Source of the DNA: Riptortus pedestris
Lineage: Eukaryota; Arthropoda; Insecta; Hemiptera; Alydidae
DNA length: 64,000 nucleotides
Reading direction: 5' to 3'
Assembly (NCBI GenBank): GCA_019009955.1
Contig: CM032233.1
Coordinates: 82,033,001 to 82,097,000, forward strand
Shown: piece after piece, positions 22,739-34,157 of the stretch
Position numbering within the stretch: position 1 is the stretch's first letter
How the letters are laid out: each line of letters begins with the position of its first letter
Notes under the pieces: generated by a model
What the model was told of the DNA's origin: nothing
The model's database searches: none
What the model saw: only the letters and a program-made list of their open reading frames with translations
Made by a program: the position numbers and the translations under genes

Positions 22739-23354
22739 GATTTATCGAGTGGACGCCTATTATTTATCATAGATTTTTGATCCATTATATATCATGAAAA
22801 ATAACTTATTCTATTCAGTCATTTATGAGCATTTATTTAATCCCGAACGCGTTTCGAGCGCCACACGCTTTTTTTCAAGGGGTTGTTTCTGAACAAATTT
22901 AGAAATAAAAATGGTTTAATTAAAATTGTCTTATCCAATACTAATATTCATCCAATCAAAATTTCATTCTAAAAAAACACAATAGTTTCATGATAAAGCA
23001 TCCGTTATATTATAACATTTTATATAGCTGAGTTGTCATCATTTAACATAAATTGGCTAAAAAGCCTTTAACACGTCTTTACTATTAAAACCAATTGAAT
23101 TAGGCAATTATAGGCCATGTCTACAACCGGCAATTCCAACCATTTTATTCTTTTACTCTCTCTCAAGAGGTTATTTCTATAAAAATTTAGAAACAATAAG
23201 TTAATTAATATTCTTATACTATTCTAATATTCGTCTAATACATAAAATAAAATGAATGGAATTGCAGGCTATAGACCTTAGTGGAGTATAGTTAATGTTA
23301 AACTAGGTTAGCTTACTATAATTGATTAATAGGGAACTACTAAGTAGGTTAGTC
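22737..23354. other. Probable old repeat, unclassified
   Basis: Contains CCCGAACGCGTTTCGAGCGC followed by CACACGCTTTTTTTCAAGG. Two related segments (AAGGGGTTGTTTCTGAACAAATTTAGA-like at 22880 and AAGAGGTTATTTCTATAAAA-like at 23165) look like diverged tandem units. No coding capacity. Confidence 0.35.
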
Positions 23355-23945
23355 TTTTTTTAGCAGATTTCCCTTAAGGGAAATCAGCTATTGAGCTCGT
23401 ACTCATGACACGATTTTCGATACATTTCTTCAAATATCCATCGATCCTACCCAGGAGATGACGAAAATGAGGTCCGCTCAAAACTATATATATATGTCTG
23501 TTAACACTCTAGTGGTCGCAATTTTTGTTTAATCGTCACCAAACTCGGTATTTAATCGTTTGAAGTATGTAAAAAGAAAGATCATGTTCGTTAACAGCTG
23601 AAATCGGACCATTGGGAGGGGGGATTTAGAGGGGGGGGAATTCGAAATATCTCCGTTACTATACGTCGAATTGAAAAATTGTATAAAACCAATCATATTT
23701 CAAATTAAACTTACTATAAATATTGTTATATACATTTATTCTCTACCTTAAATATTAACCGAGATATTTGCATTTTTATTAAGTGTAACGTACGAGCTAA
23801 GGTCACTTCTAATCGTTCCCGCCGAAAGCTAGTTCCGACGTTTCCGTAACTGATCGGCACTCTTATGGAGATTTCTCTATTCTATAACTTTACGTGGGAA
23901 ATCTGCTTAGTTTACGCAGCCCCTGCGTGACGGACGTTTTTTTTT
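23355..23945 (+). mobile_element. INE-R copy, short internal variant, both ends intact
   Basis: The left palindrome is perfect (GATTTCCCTTAAGGGAAATC at 23366-23385). The microsatellite is small (TATATATATATG). The G-rich tract is strong, with runs of six and eight G. The distal half differs from the standard body (GCCGAAAGCTAGTTCCGACG), a variant shared with 25623-26486 and, in reverse, with 61991-62600. The right hairpin GCAGCCCCTGCGTGACGGAC is intact. Confidence 0.92.
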
Positions 23946-24362
23946 GGCCTGAGTAAGGATAAGGTGCATTTATATATATTTTACTGATGTAAAAAAAGTT
24001 TTTTTGTGAGTCGGCCAACATTGATTTTGTGTAAATTGATTGGGCACTCTCCCCTCTTGAAGTGCAGTCGAGCAAATTGAGCCCAGGTAAATGCAGGCTT
24101 CAGCTATAAATAGGCGTGTTGGGGTGAGCAGACCTAGTTGCGGCTGCTTGTGTACATGTTTATCTATTAACTTGGGTTCCTCCTGTAATTCGATTCACAA
24201 CTCAAATCGATGGTCCTATCAAAGCAATCGGTTTGCTCCTATTTTAACATTTCGTATCCAATAGGTGGTAAGGTTGGAATTTGGTGATAAGTAAAAATCT
24301 GTGTACCTGAGAACATATTTCCCATATTTAGTTTTAATATAGTGTTTGAATCCATGGAAATG
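23946..24362. other. Unassigned sequence
   Basis: No repeat family or exon identified. A 61-residue minus-strand frame (23890-24075) runs into the INE-R end and is not a gene. Confidence 0.4.
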
Positions 24363-24602
24363 AAAAGTCCGTCACGCAGGGGGTGCGTGAACTAAGCAGA
24401 TTTCAACTTTATAATTTCACAATAGAGAAATCTGAATACACTGGTAACACTTAACACCACCGTGCATAAATACAAACGGTAATGAGAAATCTTTCAGTTA
24501 ATTTTTATAATCTTCTGGATTACGGAAGCGGCTTCTGAATTGTAAACAACCCGGCCTGCCAACTACTCAGAGCTGAACAGTTAGATAGACATATTCTTCA
24601 CC

Positions 24603-24650
<48 letters not shown>

Positions 24651-25335
24651 GTATAATGTATTAACTTTTTGTTGTTTATTATTATTTACGTCCACTTTAT
24701 GCAATCGGGGCGGGGTATCTACAAGTTACCACCCTTTTCTAGCCAGGGTTTGTCTAAGGAGTTTAATTAATGAGTCCGTCACTAAATAAATTTCTACTGC
24801 CCAGGGCGGGAATCGAACCCGCCACTCTAGGTCTACCACTCGAGATTAAGACCAACGCCCTAACTCGCACGGCCAACCTGAGCCCCCATATTAACTTTAT
24901 TGCAAACTATTTACTACAACTAGTAATGTAATTTATAATGAACCAGAATAATTTATATTTTAATTACTCAAATTTTAGTAGTCCAAGAACTGAAGAAGAG
25001 GGGAGGAATCAATAGAACGTATTTGCATATACCTCACAAAGTAAAACCTTACACGAGTCTCTAAACCAATTTCACGAAAGACGAACAGTTACGAAAATGG
25101 CCGAAATAATTTTTTGGCGTAATCACGACAATAACCGACATCATCTCGTCCGTTATCCCCACAAACTTAATAAAAATGGAAATATCTCGGTTAATATTCA
25201 AGATAGAGAATAAATGTATAGAAAAATATTTATAGTAAATTTAATTTAATTTAAATAAGATTGGTTCTGTACACGTCCTTGATCCGAAGTATAGCAACGG
25301 AGATATTTTGAATTTTCGAAAATCACCTCTCTGGG
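24363..25335 (-). mobile_element. INE-R hairpin-end half, interrupted by a SINE
   Basis: The left hairpin end is AAAAGTCCGTCACGCAGGG. The body follows to a (TA)n tract (24602-24648), then a SINE, then the body resumes with ATTAACTTTATTGCAAAC. It is truncated near 25335 before the G/C-rich tract and palindrome end. Confidence 0.82.
24669..24888 (-). mobile_element. tRNA-derived SINE, copy 1 (nested in INE-R)
   Basis: Read on the minus strand, it has a tRNA-like head with an A-box-like TTGGCCGTGCGAGTTAGG and a B box GGGTTCGATTCCCGCC, then a tRNA-unrelated body (CCCTGGCTAGAAAAGGGTGG) and an AT-rich tail. It is flanked by a 10-bp direct repeat, TATTAACTTT (24659-24668 and 24889-24898), consistent with LINE-mediated insertion into INE-R. 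Same family as 53902-54131. Confidence 0.88.
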
Positions 25336-25444
25336 GCTTCTACATGTATTTATATATATAAGAGGAAGTAAATATATATATATATATACATATATATACT
25401 TTCTCTTTACTTTATTTCAGTTTGCTTTTTCGATTTTTTCATTG

Positions 25445-25475
<31 letters not shown>

Positions 25476-25622
25476 GTATCATAAGGATTGTTAGTGAGAC
25501 CTGAAGATCTTTTTTGTTGCCTTAAATACTTTCATTGGTCTCGGTAAGGGTTAGGTGCAATTATTATTGTTATGTAATTCTAAGATATTACTTATTAAAG
25601 AAATTGACTGGAAACTGTACCT
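25336..25622. repeat. Short (TA)n and (GT)n microsatellites in unassigned sequence
   Basis: TA runs at 25376-25400 and a GT run at 25444-25470. Nothing else recognised. Confidence 0.7.
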
Positions 25623-26486
25623 TTTAGCAAATTTCCCTTCAGGGAAATCAGCTATTGCGATGGAACTCATGACGCGATTTTCAAAACATTTCTTCAAATG
25701 TCCATCGATCCTACCCAAGAGATGACGAAAATGAGGTCCGTTCAAAACTATATATATTTTTCTGTTTGCTCTAGCGGTCGCATTTTTTGTTTGACCGTGA
25801 CAAAACTCTATATTTAAACGTTTCATGTTAAACTAAAGATCATGTTTTTTAACAGCTAAAATCAAACGAGGGGACGGGGGGGTATAGAGGGGGTGAATTT
25901 CGAAAATTCGAAATGTCTCCGTTGTTATGAGTCGTATAAAAAAATTGTATTGAACCAACCTTATTGAAAATGTAATGTTCTGTAAATGTTGTTTTGTACG
26001 TTTTTTCACTATTTCACTTTCATTATTAACCAAGATATTTGCATTTTTTAGTAATCGGCCTTCAGTAAACCCCCACTCCTTGTCATGACATATAAAAAAT
26101 TGGCTTTTAAATTATGAAGCACATAACTTGAAGCCTAAATACCAAATATTGTTCTCATTGAATATTTACGTTATGGGGCAAATAGAAATATGTGACTATA
26201 CGTCGAATCGAAAAATTTGATAAAACCAATCATATCAAACATTCAAATTAAACTTACTATAAATATTGTTATATACATTTATTCTCTACCTTAAATATTA
26301 ACCGAGATATTTGCATTTTTATTTAGTGTAACGTACAAGCTATTGTCGCTTCAATTCGTTCCTACCGAAAGCTAGTTCCGACGTTTTCGTAACTGTTCGG
26401 CACTCGTATTTCGGAGATTTCTCTATTGAATAACTTTACGTGGGAAATCTGCTTAGTTAACGCAGCTCCTGCGTGACGGACTTTTT
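25623..26486 (+). mobile_element. INE-R copy, full length, chimeric body
   Basis: The left end is TTTAGCAAATTTCCCTTCAG and the right end GCAGCTCCTGCGTGACGGAC. It carries the standard body (to about 26190) followed by the variant distal half seen in 23355-23945, with ACTATACGTCGAATCGAAAA repeated. It therefore looks like a fusion of two variants, about 270 bp longer than the short form. Confidence 0.88.
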
Positions 26487-26879
26487 CTTGTTGTTGTGTG
26501 CTGAGGTGATCTGAGTTTAGAAGTATGAGTCAGAAGTAAGCCCACCAAAAACACTCTTGCCCTCATTTAGATCCAGGTGTTTAATTATATCTAATGGTTA
26601 CATATTTTTTAAAAAAATACAAATTAATCAACTTTAAGCTTCAAGTAACATCAATGCATTTTGTTGGAAATTGTTCTAATTGAATTTTTTTCCCGAGATC
26701 TCAAGGCCCATAATAAAAAATAGTGGTGGAAACATCGAATTGATTATTTTTTTCTTTTTCAAAATGACATTTGCATAAATGAAGTAACAAGAATTGACCG
26801 AAGAGTCATCCTTTTTGAAACTTTAATTGTGGCTACAGGTACTAAGTATAAATTATGATAAATGAAATGAAACGTGATT
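26487..26879. other. Unassigned AT-rich sequence
   Basis: Nothing recognised. Confidence 0.4.
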
Positions 26880-27480
26880 AATTCCATTAAATGCTGTCAT
26901 AACATAATAGGATACATCAAATAGTTTTTTTTTCTATAAAACCATTTTAATATTATGCCAATTAGATTCCTCACAAATTATTGAATTACATGTATACTTA
27001 TATAATACATTCGTTAAAAAATTAGATCAAATTCTAAGAATTCATAGTTTAAAAATCATCGAATTATATAATTATGTACAATAAATTAATTTCATTAAAA
27101 ATCTTAATACGACTCTAAATATGTACAATTTTTTTACAACTCTAAATCTTACATTCTTTTTATTTGTTCACATGCGAATTATTACAAGGTTTATAAACGA
27201 TGATAAATTTGTCCCACCTTTTAGAGACAATGCACCTGATCACAAATTTGTTTTAGACCGATATTTATAACAAATATTTAGTTGTTTTATTAGGAATTGA
27301 ACATTTTTGAAAGTATTCATTTTTTTATGAAAACATCCGTCATATATGAAGTTCATTAATTTATTTATAAACAAAGAGTATTTTTTAAATAGATTTGATA
27401 CATTTGGACAGAGCGTTAAATAGTTTTGCTCCTGAATTTATATTGCAATTCCTCTAGGAATTTAAGTATATAACATACCA
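26880..27480 (-). pseudogene. LINE-B copy (3' UTR and coding tail)
   Basis: The minus-strand order is coding tail (27330-27440, GCTCTGTCCAAATGTATCAA), then UTR with GATCAGGTGCATTGTCTC, ending at the AATGGAATTAATCACG-like 3' border near 26880. Open frames are broken. Confidence 0.6.
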
Positions 27481-28340
27481 GGTGGATGTCTGATTTGAGA
27501 ATTAAGACAGGATGTTGTTGGCTTATAAGCAGTGGGAAACGGTGTAAATTAACTATTGACATTTAAGTCAATGTTCATTAGGGATTTGTATAAGGCTAAT
27601 TGTGAGATGGATGGAGGAGGGGATGAATATATTGGCCTAACTCAACCCGCCTGTTCCCTACATCCACCCTCTCCCTAATCGTCAATCACTCCAGATTTAA
27701 TTCTCCCACCTAATTTAATTCGATTAATATTAGAAGGAGTTGGTCAATAAACGCAAAATATTTGTCTAGCCTAAGCATATCACTCTACTCACCGCAAAAG
27801 TTTGATATACTATCACCTAACGCAAGGTACGTTCGTATTATCATGATCAATGAGCTGTTGCAATTGAAATAAATATACCATTATTACAATCAAAGTCTTC
27901 GTATTCTGATAGTGTGTTCTTGTTTCTTTCCGACATTTCGCTAGACATACTTTTAGCAACCTCAGTGCTCTCTGAGACGAAGTGTTCCTATTCACCACCA
28001 GGGTCGAAGAGCATGACAAAAGACCATAATACAAATAACTAATGAATTAAATTCATGGTGGACCCCAATAGTAATTTCTTTTAGATTTGTCATAATAATG
28101 TCCCAAATAGATATTTAAGTAATAATAGGTACATATTTAAAGTATAAAATACTCAAAGACACGAAGTTCTCTCTGTACATTGAGTGAATTGGAAGTTGGG
28201 AAGAATATTACTCCCTTATTTTGAGAAATTTATCTCGATGTTTCAAACAAGAACATCTTAAAACAATTGCAGGACAGAATAATTGTCAGCATGATATTAA
28301 TGAAGATTTGAAATAGACTCTCATCTTTCTATAAGATTGT
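27481..28340. other. Unassigned sequence with a unique C-rich island (27540-27740)
   Basis: The island holds CCCGCCTGTTCCCTACATCC and CACCCTCTCCCTAATCG next to AATTTAATTCGATTAATATT, a mixture of C-rich and AT-rich homeodomain-like motifs. No coding frame. The rest of the stretch is AT-rich and unassigned. Confidence 0.3.
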
Positions 28341-28460
28341 TTTGCAGATTTCCCTTAAGGGAAATCAGCTATTGATGTCATAATCATGACGCTATTTTCT
28401 TAAAATTTATTCAAATGTCCATCGATCCAACCCAGGAGATGACGAAAATGAGGTCCTTTC

Positions 28461-28504
<44 letters not shown>

Positions 28505-28802
28505 TTATTTATTTATTTGTCTGTTAAGGCTCTAGCGGTCGGACTTTTCTTTTGCTCCTTACCAAACTCGATATTTAATCGTTTCATGTAAAAAGAAAGA
28601 TCAAGTTCGTTAAGGGCTGAACTCGGACCAGTTGGCGGGGGGGGGGGTCGAAAATTCGCAAGTCCTCCGTTATTATACGTCGACTCGTAAAATTGAATAG
28701 AACTAATCTTTTTTCAATTTCCAGGCTTCAGAAAACCCCGATTCTACTCACGTTACATAAACAATACTACGTTATATAATAAACCACATTATTCGAAGCT
28801 TA

Positions 28803-30109
28803 CACAGTCCGTTCAAAAAGTTCCGGGACTGCTGTGAAATGAAGCACTTAACATTGCTTAAAAAATTTATTAACGATTTAATTTTCTATATACATCCCTC
28901 CTCTTGTTATACACTCGCGGGAACGATCATAGAGTGCCTGAAAGGCTTTCGGAAATTCGTTGGCTGAAATGCTGTTAAGAACGGCAGTCACATTCCGTTG
29001 AATCGTCTCTACATCATCAAAAAACTCTCCCTTGAGGACTGCTTTGAGTTTTGGAAACAGCCAGAAGTCTGCTGGAGCCAAGTCTGGCGAATAGGGTGGA
29101 TGTTCGAGAACAGTGACCCCTCGTTTCGCCAAAAACTGACGCACAAGAACACAGGAATGGGCTGGTGCGTTATCATGGAGAAGAGTCCAGTCACCTGACT
29201 CGTAAACATCGCTTCGTATTCGACGAATCCTCGCTAGCAGACGATTCAGGTCTTCCAGGTAGAATGCTCCTGTTACAGTCTGACCTGGGGGGACAAATTC
29301 TCGGTGAATGATTCCTCTCGAATCGAAGAACACAATGAGCAAAGTCTTCACTTTGGATTTTGACGCACGCACTTTCGTTGGACGTCCCTCTTCAGGTGCC
29401 CGCCATTCTGACGACTGTCTTTTAGTGGTCGGGTCATATTGAAAACACCACGTTTCATCACCTGTAATGATGTTCGATAAAAAATTTTCATCCATATCAC
29501 GCATAAAATTCACGCAAGCCTGAACACGTTGCTCTTTTTGCTCTGCTGTGAGAGAGTGTGGAACGAACTTTGCACACACCTTCCGTAGGCCTAAATCCTC
29601 GCGCATGATCGTGTGCGCAGTGCCTACAGTAATGCCTAATTAACTCGCAACACTTTTAACACTCCTACGCCGATTATTTCGAAGCAACTCGCGAACTTGC
29701 TCCACAGTTTCTTCATTCCGACTGGTTGCGGGCCTACCAGAACGCTCATCATCTTCCAATGACTCCCGATCATTTTTAAAACGTGCGAACCACTCAAACA
29801 CTTTGCTTCGACTCAAACAATCACTTCCATAACCTTTTTGCAACATTTCATAAGTTTCTGAAGCAGTTTTACCGCATTTAAAACAAAATTTAATAGCAGC
29901 ACGTTGCTCCATTTTGTGATTCTGACAGCACTACAGAAGATGCCAACAAAGACTGACCATAAACAAGCCTAATCTTATCGCAATCAGGGGGAAGCCGTTA
30001 TCGGTGGCGAGTGAATGTTTACATTACGTAGTTCCATAGTCGTCCGAGAGATAGCCCCGCTAGTATAAAGGATGTGAACCGAGTCCCGGAACTTTTTGAA
30101 CAGACTGTG
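28803..30109 (-). mobile_element. mariner transposon, 1307 bp, complete ends
   Basis: The 28-bp terminal inverted repeats begin CACAGTCCGTTCAAAAAGTT (left) and CACAGTCTGTTCAAAAAGTT (right, reverse complement), with one mismatch over 28 bp. They are flanked by TA duplications (28801-28802, 30110-30111). It encodes a DD34D transposase on the minus strand with a single nonsense codon. Length and structure are standard for mariner. It is inserted inside an INE-R copy, so it is younger than that copy. Confidence 0.96.
28878..29912 (-). pseudogene. mariner DD34D transposase with one in-frame stop
   Basis: The frame starts at ATG 29912-29910 (MEQRAAIKFCFKCGKTASET) and ends at the stop at 28878. One TAA at 29640-29642 interrupts it after KSVAS and before LGITVGTAH; the same frame continues on both sides. 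The N-terminal helix-turn-helix region (KVFEWFARFKNDRES, then ERSGRPATS) precedes the stop. Catalytic motifs are TGDETW, HDNAPAHS and PDLAPADFWLFPK, with 34 residues between the second and third aspartates, giving DD34D. The enzyme cuts and pastes mariner DNA at TA sites. With 344 residues plus the stop it has the usual family length. It is probably inactive here, though the defect is a single codon. Confidence 0.95.
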
Positions 30110-30536
30110 TAAATACTAAATATTGTTTTCAAGAGACCTTTATTATACGAGATACATGCAAATATATTCTGATGACCCCCCCCCCCCCCTCCGTCTTAAG
30201 TTCTTGGACTACTAAAATTTGAGTGATTGAGATACAAATTATTCTGATTCATTATAAATTACAGTACTAGATGTAGTAAATAGTTTTCAATAAAATTAAT
30301 ATATTATATTCTTATATATTTCAGTAATTGTTTTCCTTTCCGGTGAGGTTAGCAGACCTGTTTGTTTACATTTCAGAAGCTTCCCGTTGGGAGAGGAAAG
30401 ATTTCTTATTACCATTTGTATTTATTTTCTTAATATTCAGGATTGTGTTGTGACACCAGTATGTAGATTTATCTATTGTTAAACTTCACGAGGGAAATAT
30501 GCTTAGGTTACGCACCCCCTGCTTGACGGAATTTTG

Positions 30537-30959
30537 CTTATTATAATCTCTTGAGGGTTCATTTTTTCTGTATCCATATTGAAAACAAATTATCAAAATA
30601 CATTGGTCAATAACGCATAGAAATTGATATTAAAAAAAATTTGTAACGACAAGTTGTAATAGAGTTAATATGAGCTAAGTGCAGAGTTGCTACGAAGCAA
30701 TGACTACAACATCTGATTAGGCCTATAGTTTTTCAGTTGAATTAATAAATTGCTAAAAAAATTGAAATACTTTATCTAACTTTGCAAATAGCAGACCTTC
30801 ATAAACGTACTTATAAATTTCCATTAACATAGCTCTTACAAAAAATATCAATTTATAGGCTAAATAATAGTAAAGATAATAATATCTTATTTACAATATA
30901 TCATTACAATGTGATTGTACATATTGCACCATCACATCAAATTTGATGAAGTCAAAATG
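30537..30959. other. Unassigned AT-rich sequence
   Basis: Nothing recognised. Confidence 0.4.
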
Positions 30960-31270
30960 CTGGAAACAATTCATCACTACCAAAAAGGATTGTTTGAGAA
31001 GCAATCGAGGTAGTTAAATGTCCTAACAACTTCAACAGAGAAGGCGGTTATAAATTAAGCAAACTTTGGAAGCCAGGACCAGAAGGTACCTTGAACGGGA
31101 GGCTCTTCCCACAGCACCAGGCAAGACAGTTACATACACCTGAATACGAAATCTTCACTCTCAGATAGAGCCCTGACGATGCTAGAAGTATGTTTGGCGA
31201 AATGTTGGCCAGAAACATGAACAGACGACCAGTGTCCTAATATTGACAAGGGTCGTAGATTATTAAAATA
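30960..31270 (+). pseudogene. Penelope-like element C-terminal fragment
   Basis: The frame from 30998 to the stop at 31166 reads EAIEVVKCPNNFNREGGYKL then SKLWKP. An acidic/basic EAIEV followed by NNFNRE and LSxxWKP is common at the C-terminus of Penelope-like and related endonuclease-bearing retroelements. Just upstream, GATTGTTTGAGAAGC appears to lack two bases relative to the expected reading, so the frame is broken there. The stop is followed by CCCTGACGATGC and GGCGAAATGTT, a hammerhead-ribozyme-like arrangement typical of these elements. RT and most of the endonuclease are absent. Confidence 0.45.
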
Positions 31271-31639
31271 TACGATGTCTACAGAATGTTTTCAAAAAAT
31301 GTCTGCTGTAGAAGTCTACACTGAATTTTGTCATTATAGGCATATAGCAGACCACCCATTTCGAAGTCATGAGCTCTAGAACCAACTCATTTTAAATGTT
31401 TTGATAAACAAATGTTACATTAACTTGTAAACACGAGTCAACAATTTTACAAAAATGAAAATGAACGTTTGCTTATTTCAGAAAAAAACATTTTCGCGAT
31501 TAATGAATCTGGAATATATCATTGTCTAATGTATTTTACTACGGTTTCCATCAATTACTTACGTTTCTAAACAGAACAATAGTACAACTTTCCAAGGGTT
31601 TCGAAAATAAATGTGTTATTTATTAACTTCCATTTTTTA
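31271..31639. other. Unassigned AT-rich sequence
   Basis: Nothing recognised. Confidence 0.4.
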
Positions 31640-31840
31640 CTACTAAACCTAATTGGTACAGGTTATTTATAGGTTACCACCTTTTTATAGCTACGGTGAG
31701 ACTACGGACTTTATTTAATGGGTATTCCCATTTTTTTAAAAAAATAAATTCCTCTGGCCGAGTTGAGAATCGACCTCACGCCTCCAGGTTTACCAAGATT
31801 AACACCGACGCTTAACTCACATAGCTAATCTGAGCCCGCT
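31640..31840 (-). mobile_element. tRNA-derived SINE, copy 2 (diverged)
   Basis: Follows the order of copies 1 and 3 (AGGTTACCACC, TTTATTTAATGGGTATTC, then a tRNA-like head ending GCTAATCTGAGCCCGC). The B box is decayed (GAGAATCGACCTCAC in plus sense), and an A-run at 31737-31743 interrupts the body. No clear target duplication. Older than the other two copies. Confidence 0.72.
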
Positions 31841-31884
31841 TCGAAGGTACGTGATTCCTCTATACGAAACGCTGGTTAATCCTT

Positions 31885-31993
31885 GAATAATGTTTCTCAA
31901 ACAGGAGAAAAATGTCTACAAATTTCCTTCGATCCTACTCGGTGGAAAAAAATGAGGTCTGTTCAAAGTCAGACACCCCCCCCCACACACACT

Positions 31994-32044
<51 letters not shown>

Positions 32045-32528
32045 CTGATATCGATTTAATGGTCCAAATTGTGTTTGTTCATTACCAAACTCGTTATATA
32101 AACGTTTCAAGTAAAACTAATGATCAATTCGTAAATTTGGCTGATATCGGGTTTACGGGTAGAGGACAGAAAATTGAAAATTCAAATGATCTCAAAATTG
32201 CTATGAGGTACGATAAAAAAATCAAATGTAACTAATCATTTTGTAAATGTAATTTTTGATAAATTTTGTTTTATACTTTTTCTCTATTCTGAATATTAAC
32301 AGAGATTATTCCGCAATTTTTGTCATATCAGGACTAAACTTGATATACATGCGTTTCATGTAATACTAAAGATTAAGTTCGTTAACGGCTGAAATCGGAC
32401 TAAGGAGGTGGTTTAAGAGGGGGAACTTAAAAATTTGAAAACAAATTTTAAAAACTATCTCCGTTATTATAAGTCGGATCAAATTATTGTATATAAGCAA
32501 AATTATTGAAAATTACTTATGAAGGTTG

Positions 32529-32579
<51 letters not shown>

Positions 32580-33227
32580 TATATATTCTCTATCATAAAT
32601 ATTAATGGATATATCAGGTTTTTTTTCGTTTTCAGCCTTCAATAAACCAACACTCCTAATCATGTCATATTAACATTAAGCTGTGAACGACTTTATTCTA
32701 TGCCTAAATACCAAAATATTGTTTTCAAGAGACCTTTATTATGCGAGAGACATGCAAATCCGTTGTGCGGTGACGTCATTAATAAAGTTTTTCGTTCTTG
32801 TCTGGAAAATGTTCAGCTGATCAATACCATACTCGATATTTAACCGTTTCATGCAACTCTTAAGTTCATAGTCGTTAATGGTGGAAATCGGGCTAGAAAT
32901 AAGGGTGGTTTAGAGAGGGGATTCAAAATTTAAAAAAAAAACAGTTATAATGTGTCGAATCGTAAAATGTTATAGAACCAATCTTGGTAAACTATTGGTA
33001 GTCTACAATTGCTGTTCTATGCATTTATTCCTAATTCAAGAATTAAGCGAGTAATTCTTACTTTCTTGTTGTCAGCCTTCAGTAGCCCGCCCCCCCCCGG
33101 TCTACTCATCGGTTTTTTTTTAACATAGAAATAGAGAATATATTGTCAGATTGAAATCAAAAGTATCTTGTACCATAAAATGGGAAATCTGCTTATTTTA
33201 TGCAGCCCCTGCATGACGGATTTTTTT
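31885..33227 (+). mobile_element. INE-R copy, long variant with two microsatellites
   Basis: The palindrome is missing. The conserved block (TCCTTCGATCCTACTCGG) leads to C7, CACACAC and (TA)n at 31975-32042. A second unit of the body starts at about 32310 (TCGTTAACGGCTGAAATCGG) and has its own (TA)n at 32530-32576, which is outside the normal position. The right end is TGGGAAATCTGCTTATTTTA with GCAGCCCCTGCATGACGGAT. It is best explained as two recombined copies. Confidence 0.8.
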
Positions 33228-33232
33228 ATTTG

Positions 33233-33520
33233 AGGGGGTTTACTGAAGACCCCCAATATTATTCATTGCAGTTCAACATAAGAAAATATATAAGGAAAAG
33301 TCTAATTTCATACTTAAATATCTGATATAAATTTCATCAGATCTATAAATGAGGTTATGCCAAAACGTTGTGTGATGGAGTTATCGATTAAGATTTTATT
33401 GACCACCTACTTCTACTATTTGGGTATTTATTTGTTAGTAGAAAATATAGAATGATATTAGTAGTGTGCCATGACAGCAATTCTGCTTAGTTTACTCAGC
33501 CCCTACATGATGGACTTTTC
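33233..33520 (+). mobile_element. INE-R hairpin-end fragment
   Basis: Starts TGAGGGGGTTTACTGAAGAC directly after the previous copy's T-run and ends CTGCTTAGTTTACTCAGCCC with TACATGATGGACTTTTC. Confidence 0.75.
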
Positions 33521-33829
33521 TTTGAGGGGATCTATAAGTTCCTTCACGTATCTTATATATACTTAATCGTGGCAGGGACATTTGCAATTTAGCAGTAATT
33601 ATGATGCATCTAACAATTCCTCATCCTATCCCACTTATTCTATCAACACTATCAATAAATATCATAGCAGGGCAAACGCTATTGTTTATTAAAAGTCAAT
33701 ATCATTGGGATCCAATGGAATATTCCTTAGTCTAATGAATCAAGCAGGGGAAGGAGGGAGATTCATGGGCAAGTAGAAGTGATTTTCAGAAAATAGTCAC
33801 ATATGTAGTTAAAATAGTTTCAGCGGTCA
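33521..33829. other. Unique island, candidate regulatory sequence
   Basis: Non-repetitive in the window, with a CAATTCCTCATCCTATCCCA to CATTGGGATCCAATGG stretch and no coding frame. Confidence 0.25.
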
Positions 33830-34117
33830 GGAATTTATTATTCTTAATGTAATCCAGATTAAATAAAGAGAATTAAGCAAGGCAGCTAATGAGAAAATAA
33901 GGAAAGAGAAAAAAAAATCTGTCACATAGTGGCTGTGTAAACTGAGCAGATTTATCTTGAGCTGGAATGATTCGCTGAGATGGTGATTTCATCTCAAATT
34001 CCATTATTAGCATATTTCCCCTAAGGGAAATCAGCAGTTGAGGTTAAACTTATGACGAGATTTTTAAAGAATTTCTTCAAATGCTCATTGATCCGATCGA
34101 CTATGAGGTCCATTCAA

Positions 34118-34156
<39 letters not shown>
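33830..34156 (+). repeat. Duplicated block A: unique segment plus INE-R ends
   Basis: The segment GGAATTTATTATTCTTAATG through GAGAAAATAAGGAAAGAGAA is repeated at 38045-38125. In both places it is followed by a minus-oriented INE-R hairpin-end remnant (here CTGTCACATAGTGGCTGTG) and a plus-oriented INE-R palindrome end (here 34006-34120, TTAGCATATTTCCCCTAAGG, with ATCGACTATGAGGTCC). It ends in (TA)n. Confidence 0.8.

Positions 34157-34157
<1 letters not shown>

Larger units (their letters stand above)
28341..30536 (+). mobile_element. INE-R copy carrying a nested mariner
   Basis: The left palindrome is intact (28345-28364), the (TA)n tract is at 28465-28500 and a G9 run lies at 28638-28646. 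At 28803 a mariner interrupts it; removing that element with one TA restores GAAGCTTAAATACTAAATAT, as in other copies. The right end is diverged (CACCCCCTGCTTGACGGAAT). Confidence 0.9.

Noticed and set aside
24780..24888. Possible tRNA gene (A box, GGGTTCGATTCCC B box)
   Set aside because: No acceptor-stem pairing, a tRNA-unrelated tail, repeated copies and target duplications show it is a SINE head.
28998..29209. Plus- and minus-strand 66-residue frames inside the mariner
   Set aside because: Shadow frames of the DD34D transposase, which is clearly coding on the minus strand in another frame. 38657-38857 (plus) is likewise a shadow of the second transposase.
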